Below are positions 59,348-64,000 of a stretch of DNA of 64,000 bases, one piece after another. The stretch is from Alphaproteobacteria bacterium. Lineage in GTDB: Bacteria; Pseudomonadota; Alphaproteobacteria; Geminicoccales; Geminicoccaceae. The stretch lies in assembly GCA_026982705.1 (NCBI GenBank), contig JALSGP010000033.1:124001-188000 (forward strand). Direction: 5' to 3'. A model generated the notes under the pieces. The model was not told where the DNA came from. It was given only the letters and a program-made list of their open reading frames with translations, and made no database searches. How positions within the stretch are numbered: position 1 is the stretch's first letter; every line of letters starts with the position of its first letter. The position numbers and the translations under genes were made by a program.

Positions 59348-60775
59348 TCACGCGAACCAGATCAGCGTCACCAGCACGAAGACCGGCAGCAGGAAGGCAC
59401 CGGACCACAGCATGTAGCCGAAGAAGCTGGGCATGGGCGTGCCCTGCTCCTCGGCGATGGCCCGCACCATGAAATTGGGGGCATTGCCGATGTAGGTGTT
59501 GGCGCCCATGAAGACCGCCCCGGCCGAGATGGCCAGCAGGGTGCGCTGGAGCTCGCCGGTGAGCACCGCGGGATCGCCGCCGGCCGCGTTGAAGAACACG
59601 AGATAGGTGGGCGCGTTGTCGAGGAAGCTGGAGAGGATCCCCGTCACCCAGAAGTACATGGCGTCGTTCGGCGTGCCGTCGGGGCGGGTGACCAGCGCCA
59701 CCACGGGCGCCAGCACGCCCTCGGTGCCGGCCTTGAGCATGGCGATGACGGGGATGATGGTGACGAAGATGCCGGCGAAGAGCTTGGCCACCTCCTGGAT
59801 GGGGAACCAGGTGAAGTCGTTGGCCTCCCGCACCTCCGGCGGCGTGGTGATCCAGGAGAGGCCGGCGAAGGCGAGCAGCAGCAGATCGCGCACCAGGTTC
59901 TGCAGCTCCACCTCCACGTGGTAGATCTCGAAGGTGATGCCCGGTCGCCAGACGCCGCTCAGCAGCACCGCGCCGACGATGCCGGCGAGGAAGAAGAAAT
60001 TGTGCCAGCCCTCGATGTGGATGGGCTCGTCCACTTCCCGCGGTGGCGGCTTCTCCTCGTGGCGGACGTACCACAGGTCCAGCAGCCAGAAGACCAGCAG
60101 CAGGATCCCCGCCACGAAGAGCATGGGCAGGAACATGTGGACCGTCGGCCAGAAGAAGGGCACGCCCTTGAGGAAGCCCAGGAACAGCGGCGGATCGCCC
60201 AGCGGGGTGAGGGAACCGCCGATGTTGGCCACGAGGAAGATGAAGAAGACGACCACGTGGGCGCGGTGACGGCGCCAGGCGTTGGCCCGCAGCAGGGTGC
60301 GGATCAGGGCCATGGCGGCGCCGGTGGTGCCCATCCAGCTCGCCAGCATCGTGCCGAGGGCGAGGAGGCCGGTGTTGAAGGCGGGCGTGCCCACCACCGA
60401 ACCGGCCACGCGGATGCCGCCGGTGACGGTGAAGAGGGAGAACAGCAGGATGATGAAGGGGATGTACTCGAGCAGCGCCGTGTGGAGCAGCTCGTAGAGG
60501 GTGAAGCCGAAGCCGTGAGCGGCGGTCATGGGCACCAGGATGGCGAGGGCCCAGAACAGGCTCACCTTGCCGAAGTGGTGGTGCCAGAAGACCGGGGCCA
60601 CCAGCGGGAAGACGGCGATGGACAGCAGGATGCCGGCGAAGGGGATGGCCCACCAGAGGGAGAGTGTGCCGCCATCGAGGGCGAAACCCTCCACCGCCGC
60701 CGTCGCCGTCACCGGCCAGACCGTGAGGGCGAAACCCACCACCGAGGCGAGCGCTCCGCCCGCCCACCAGGACAT
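59348..60775 (-). CDS. nhaD: NhaD-type sodium:proton antiporter
   Basis: 475 aa, about 12 membrane segments, ion-transporter superfamily. Typical: ANIGGSLTPLGDPPLFLGFLKGVPFFW, ITTPPEVREANDFTWFPIQEVAKLFAGIFVTIIPV, SSFLDNAPTYLVFFNAAGG and GAVFMGANTYIGNAPNFMVRAIAEE. Start MSWWAGGALASVVGFAL forms the first helix or a signal-like segment. It would extrude Na+ (or Li+) for protons. Convergent with polA, 18 nt apart. Confidence 0.9.
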   Translation of the reverse strand: MSWWAGGALASVVGFALTVWPVTATAAVEGFALDGGTLSLWWAIPFAGILLSIAVFPLVAPVFWHHHFGKVSLFWALAILVPMTAAHGFGFTLYELLHTALLEYIPFIILLFSLFTVTGGIRVAGSVVGTPAFNTGLLALGTMLASWMGTTGAAMALIRTLLRANAWRRHRAHVVVFFIFLVANIGGSLTPLGDPPLFLGFLKGVPFFWPTVHMFLPMLFVAGILLLVFWLLDLWYVRHEEKPPPREVDEPIHIEGWHNFFFLAGIVGAVLLSGVWRPGITFEIYHVEVELQNLVRDLLLLAFAGLSWITTPPEVREANDFTWFPIQEVAKLFAGIFVTIIPVIAMLKAGTEGVLAPVVALVTRPDGTPNDAMYFWVTGILSSFLDNAPTYLVFFNAAGGDPAVLTGELQRTLLAISAGAVFMGANTYIGNAPNFMVRAIAEEQGTPMPSFFGYMLWSGAFLLPVFVLVTLIWFA

Positions 60776-60813
60776 GCGCTCCACCGACCGGATCCTTCGC
60801 CGAGCCCGTCCCG

Positions 60814-60842
60814 CTTGTAGAGGGGCGCGGCCGGCCTGTGAA
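60814..60842 (-). promoter_or_regulatory. nhaD promoter
   Basis: TTCACA (60842-60837), 17 nt, TACAAG (60819-60814), 39 nt before the ATG at 60775. Confidence 0.5.
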
Positions 60843-60880
60843 GGGCGGGACGGGAGCGGCGGGTGTCCGGCCACCGGTGG

Positions 60881-60909
60881 TTGCCCGATGCCGATGCGGC
60901 CTCTAAACG
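60881..60909 (+). promoter_or_regulatory. promoter of the O-antigen ligase-like gene
   Basis: TTGCCC (60881-60886), 17 nt, TAAACG (60904-60909), 35 nt before the ATG; divergent from the nhaD promoter. Confidence 0.5.
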
Positions 60910-60943
60910 CCGGTCGAGCCCGCGGAGCGGAGAAGCGCCGAGG

Positions 60944-62404
60944 ATGCGGACCCTGGGCGATCGGCTGGCACGGCCGCTGCTGGTGATCCTCCTGGTCTGG
61001 GCGCCCCTGCCCTACGGCAGCTTCCTGCCCTGGGCCTGGCACCTGCTGGCGGTGCTGGCCGGCCTCGGGCTGCTGGCGGTGGTGCTGGATCGCGGTCGTC
61101 CCCTGCCCTGGCCGTGGGAGCTCCGGATCGCCGCCGCCGCCTTCCTCGCCGCCGTGGGCTGGGGACTGGTCCAGGGCACCCCGCTCCCCCTCCTCGCGGA
61201 CCTCGCCCATCCCGTCTGGCGCGACGTGGCGGCGAGCGGGCTCGAGGCGGCGCCGACGGTGGCGGTCTCGCCCGAGGGCAGCCGCGACAATGCCGTGCGC
61301 CTTCTGGCCTACGGGGCCGTCTTCCTCCTCGCCTTCCACCAGGCCCGCGAGGGGGCGCGGGCCCGCGACCTCTTCCGCCTTCTCTTCGTCGTGATCGCCC
61401 TCGAGGCGGCCTATGGTCTTCTCAATCATTTCGCCGGCTGGAAGACGGTGCTGTGGGAAGAGGGGCCCAAGGCCTATGCCGGCTACGTGACGGGGACCTT
61501 CATCAACCGCAACACCTTCGCCACCTACACCGGTCTCGGTGTGCTGCTGGGGCTGGCGCTGCTGTTCGAGCGCGTGATGCGGGCGGGCTCCCTCACCGAC
61601 CTCCGCCGGCGGCTGGTCACCCTCGGCGAGGAGATCCTGGGGCGGCGCGGGCCGCTGCTGGTGGGGCTGCTGCTGGTCTTCACCGCCCATCTGCTGACGG
61701 GCTCGCGCGGCGGTTTCCTGTCGCTGGCGGTGGCCTTCCTGGTGTTCGTGGGCGGAGCCCTCGCCGCCGCCCGCCCGCGTCCCCTCGCCGCCGCGGCCGC
61801 CCTCGCCGCCCTCGCCCTCTTCGTGGGCGGGGTGCTGTGGCTCGCCGGCGACGTCACCTTCGCTCGCCTGATGCAGGCGGATACCGTCGACAATCCCCGG
61901 ACCGTCATGTATGCGCGGGCGCTGGAGATGATCGCCGACCGGCCGTGGACCGGCCACGGCCTCGGCGGCTGGGCCGCCACCTTCCAGCTCTACCGCGACG
62001 CGCGCATTCCCGGCTACTGGGACCGCGCCCACGACACCTATCTGGAGCACGCCGTCGAGCTCGGTCTGCCCGCCACCCTGCTGCTCTATCTGGGCCCGCT
62101 GCTGGTGTTCCTCCGCACCTGGCGCGGCCTGCGCACGCGCCGGCGCAACCGCATCTTTCCGCTGGTGGGGGTGAGTGCCGCCGTGCTGGTGGCGGTCCAC
62201 GCGCTCGTGGACTTCTCCCTCCAGATCCCCGGCATGGCGGTGACCTATGCGGCGCTCGCGGGCATCGCCTATGCGCAGTCGCTGCCCCGTCACCTGCGCC
62301 GTCCCGAACCCGCGACGGGAGGACGCCGCCGGCCGCAGCCGGAGGAGTCCTCCCGGAAGGCCGTGTCCGGTGCGGCGCCGCCGCGGACGCCGGTGTCGGC
62401 CTGA
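60944..62404 (+). CDS. O-antigen ligase/polymerase-like membrane protein
   Basis: 486 aa, about 11 membrane segments. The Wzy_C/WaaL region includes VTGTFINRNTFATYTGLGVLLGL, LTGSRGGFLSLAVAFLVFV and the periplasmic loop PWTGHGLGGWAATF ... DRAHDTYLEHAVELGLPATLLLY, with the His and Arg residues characteristic of the family. It probably joins or polymerises surface polysaccharide repeat units. The C-terminal 40 residues are hydrophilic low complexity. Functions of family members differ widely, so ligase versus polymerase is open. Confidence 0.85.
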   Translation: MRTLGDRLARPLLVILLVWAPLPYGSFLPWAWHLLAVLAGLGLLAVVLDRGRPLPWPWELRIAAAAFLAAVGWGLVQGTPLPLLADLAHPVWRDVAASGLEAAPTVAVSPEGSRDNAVRLLAYGAVFLLAFHQAREGARARDLFRLLFVVIALEAAYGLLNHFAGWKTVLWEEGPKAYAGYVTGTFINRNTFATYTGLGVLLGLALLFERVMRAGSLTDLRRRLVTLGEEILGRRGPLLVGLLLVFTAHLLTGSRGGFLSLAVAFLVFVGGALAAARPRPLAAAAALAALALFVGGVLWLAGDVTFARLMQADTVDNPRTVMYARALEMIADRPWTGHGLGGWAATFQLYRDARIPGYWDRAHDTYLEHAVELGLPATLLLYLGPLLVFLRTWRGLRTRRRNRIFPLVGVSAAVLVAVHALVDFSLQIPGMAVTYAALAGIAYAQSLPRHLRRPEPATGGRRRPQPEESSRKAVSGAAPPRTPVSA

Positions 62405-62490
62405 GGGACCGCGCCGGGCCTTGACCGCGGGCGGGGCGATCCGCACCCTCGCCGACGGTCGTGTCCGCGGCGAGGAAAGGGGAGGTCCCC

Positions 62491-62880
62491 ATGGCCCGGC
62501 TGATCGAGTACGAGGAGGCTCCGCCCGAGGTGCGGGCCGTCTTCGACGACATCAAGCGCACCCGCGGTGTCCCCGACGTCAACAATTTCTGGAAGGCGCT
62601 GGCGGTGGATCCGCCGCTGCTGCGCGCCACCTGGGAGCGGCTCAAGGCGGTGATGGCGCCGGGCGCCCTCGATCCCCTCACCAAGGAACTGATCTATCTC
62701 GCGGTGAGCATCGCCCACGGCTGCACCTACTGCATCGCCAGCCACACCGCCGCCGCCCGCGCCCGCGGCATGGACGCGCGCATGTACGGCGAGCTGCTGG
62801 CGGTGGTGGCCATGGCCGCCCAGACCAACCGTCTCGCCCAAGCCCTCGGGGTGCCGGTGGATCCCGCCTTCGAGGCCTGA
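62491..62880 (+). CDS. carboxymuconolactone decarboxylase/AhpD-like protein
   Basis: 129 aa. CMD-family fold with the AhpD-type redox motif HGCTYCIASHTAAAR, giving Cys-Thr-Tyr-Cys and a nearby His, the proton relay of alkylhydroperoxidase-like members. Conserved context PDVNNFWKALAVDPPLLRATWERLKAVM. ATG at 62491 with GGGGAGG upstream. Likely a peroxidase or thiol reductase partner; the partner is not known. Confidence 0.88.
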   Translation: MARLIEYEEAPPEVRAVFDDIKRTRGVPDVNNFWKALAVDPPLLRATWERLKAVMAPGALDPLTKELIYLAVSIAHGCTYCIASHTAAARARGMDARMYGELLAVVAMAAQTNRLAQALGVPVDPAFEA

Positions 62881-62913
62881 ACCGCGGGCGTCCCCCCGGC
62901 CCGGGCCGTCCGC

Positions 62914-62942
62914 TTGTCCCTCGCGTGCACGGCGCTTACTTC
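62914..62942 (+). promoter_or_regulatory. purD promoter
   Basis: TTGTCC (62914-62919), 17 nt, TACTTC (62937-62942), followed by GGAAGGAGG before the ATG at 62969. Confidence 0.55.
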
Positions 62943-62968
62943 CGGCGCGGCGGAAGGAGGTCTCGCCC

Positions 62969-64000
62969 ATGCGCGTGCTGGTGGTGGGCTCGGGCGGGCG
63001 CGAGCACGCCCTCTGCTGGGCGCTCGCCGCCTCGCCCCTCTTCGACGAGGTGATCTGCGCACCCGGCAACGACGGGATCGCCCGCGAGGCGGAGTGCGTG
63101 CCGGTGCCGGTCCACGATCTCGACGGTCTCGTGGACCTCGCCCGCCGCCGGGCGGTGGACCTGGTGGTGGTGGGGCCCGAGGCGCCGCTGGTGGCGGGGC
63201 TGGTGGACCGACTGGAGGCCGCGGGCATCCCCGCCCTCGGGCCCACCGCCGCCGCCGCCCGGCTGGAGGGGTCCAAGGCCTTCGCCAAGGAGATCTGTCG
63301 TCGGGCCGGCATCCCCACCGCCGAGGCCCGGGTGTTCCGGGCCGCGGAGGCGGAGGCCGCCCGCGCCTGGATCCGCCGCCACGGGGCGCCGGTGGTGGTC
63401 AAGGCCGACGGCCTCGCCGCCGGCAAGGGGGTGGTGGTGGCGGAGACGGTGGCGGAGGCGCTGGAGGCGCTGGAGGCCGCCTTCGGCGGGGCCTTCGGCG
63501 AGGCGGGGCGCACCGTGCTCGTGGAGGAGTATCTGGCCGGCGAGGAGGCGAGCCTGTTCGCCGTCACCGACGGGACCACCGTCCGCGAGCTCGGCACCGC
63601 CCAGGACCACAAGCGCGCCTTCGACGGCGACCGCGGCCCCAACACCGGCGGCATGGGTGCCTATTCGCCCACCCCCGTCCTCGACGCGGACCGCACCGCC
63701 GAGGCGATGGCGCGGATCGTCGAGCCGGCGGTGCGGGCGCTCGCCGAGGCGGGCACGCCCTACCGCGGGATCCTCTACGCCGGCCTCATGCTCACCGAGG
63801 CGGGACCGAGGCTGCTGGAATTCAACGTCCGCTTCGGCGATCCCGAGGCCCAGGTGGTGCTGCCGCGGCTCATGAGCGATTTCGGCGAGATCGCCCTGGC
63901 CGCGGCCGAGGGCGGCCTCGCCCACGTGGGGGTGCGCTTCGGTCCCGAACACGCCCTCACCGTGGTGCTGGCGAGCCGCGGCTATCCCGGCGATCATCCG
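62969..64000 (+). CDS. purD: phosphoribosylamine-glycine ligase (5' part)
   Basis: First 344 codons of an expected 420-430; the gene runs off the window. Second step of purine synthesis (GAR synthetase). Seen: N-terminal VLVVGSGGREHALCWAL, VVVGPEAPLVAGLVD, ATP-grasp segments VVVKADGLAAGKGVVVAET and VLVEEYLAGEEASLFAVTDG, AQDHKRAFDGDRGPNTGGMGAYSPTP, and metal-binding LEFNVRFGDPEAQ. A strong GGAGG lies before the ATG. Confidence 0.96.
   Translation, partial: MRVLVVGSGGREHALCWALAASPLFDEVICAPGNDGIAREAECVPVPVHDLDGLVDLARRRAVDLVVVGPEAPLVAGLVDRLEAAGIPALGPTAAAARLEGSKAFAKEICRRAGIPTAEARVFRAAEAEAARAWIRRHGAPVVVKADGLAAGKGVVVAETVAEALEALEAAFGGAFGEAGRTVLVEEYLAGEEASLFAVTDGTTVRELGTAQDHKRAFDGDRGPNTGGMGAYSPTPVLDADRTAEAMARIVEPAVRALAEAGTPYRGILYAGLMLTEAGPRLLEFNVRFGDPEAQVVLPRLMSDFGEIALAAAEGGLAHVGVRFGPEHALTVVLASRGYPGDHP

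Overview
The window is about 64 kb of a very GC-rich, densely packed chromosome with no insertion sequence, phage gene or CRISPR array that I can see. Gene content and order point to an alphaproteobacterium, probably related to the Rhodospirillales, though the genus is not determinable from this. Markers are tig-clpP-clpX, trpF-trpB-trpA-accD-folC, ihfB-lapA, efp-suhB, lysC with ptsP, a RodZ-like DUF4115 protein, DUF1192, DUF3422, TAXI-type TRAP transport and a degP/two-component cluster. About half the genes start at GTG or TTG, or overlap their upstream gene by 4 nt, so the genome is compact and relies on translational coupling.

Layout. 0-2 kb: leuA behind a long leader with a leucine-rich leader peptide (attenuation). 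2-6 kb: a secreted Gly/Ala-rich protein with a TPR protein, an acrylyl-CoA reductase-like enzyme, and a three-gene split-beta cobalt nitrile hydratase/thiocyanate hydrolase operon. 6-13 kb: hupB, then ihfB-lapA-ornithine cyclodeaminase, marC, and tig-clpP-clpX with tRNA-Leu. 12.5-18.2 kb: pyrF-trpF-trpB-trpA-accD-folC, a coupled chain reading leftward. 18.5-22.7 kb: tRNA-Thr, a small basic protein with a MutT NUDIX, an NDUFA9-like oxidoreductase, an M20 peptidase and rodZ. 22.8-27.4 kb: lysC, a nitronate monooxygenase-like enzyme and ptsP. 27.5-34 kb: a DUF900 hydrolase, an aminotransferase, and a TAXI/TRAP transporter with a dihydropyrimidinase. 34-39 kb: a TlpA-like thioredoxin paired with a vicinal-cysteine membrane protein, then a degP-response regulator-kinase cluster. 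39-42.4 kb: a nitrilase-fold protein that has lost its catalytic triad, two Hsp20 genes and an MFS exporter. 42.5-51 kb: thrS, a secreted protein, an epimerase-like protein, AmpG, a Wza-like lipoprotein, an outer-membrane beta-barrel and a PPP phosphatase. 51-64 kb: ubiA, rsmE-DUF3422-DUF1192-NUDIX, efp-suhB, polA, a NhaD-type antiporter, an O-antigen ligase-like protein, an AhpD-like protein and the 5' part of purD, which runs off the right edge.

Many intergenic gaps carry the same promoter layout: a TTG-type -35, exactly 17 nt, and a TAGGnn, TATnnn or CATATT -10. Two sites look like heat-shock (RpoH) promoters, at hupB and at the Hsp20 pair. The most notable items are the leuA attenuator, the split-beta hydratase operon, the nitrilase pseudoenzyme, the thioredoxin/CC-membrane pair, and a DNA polymerase I with tyrosine at the position that sets dideoxynucleotide discrimination. 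All functional statements are from reading the sequence; no database search was run.
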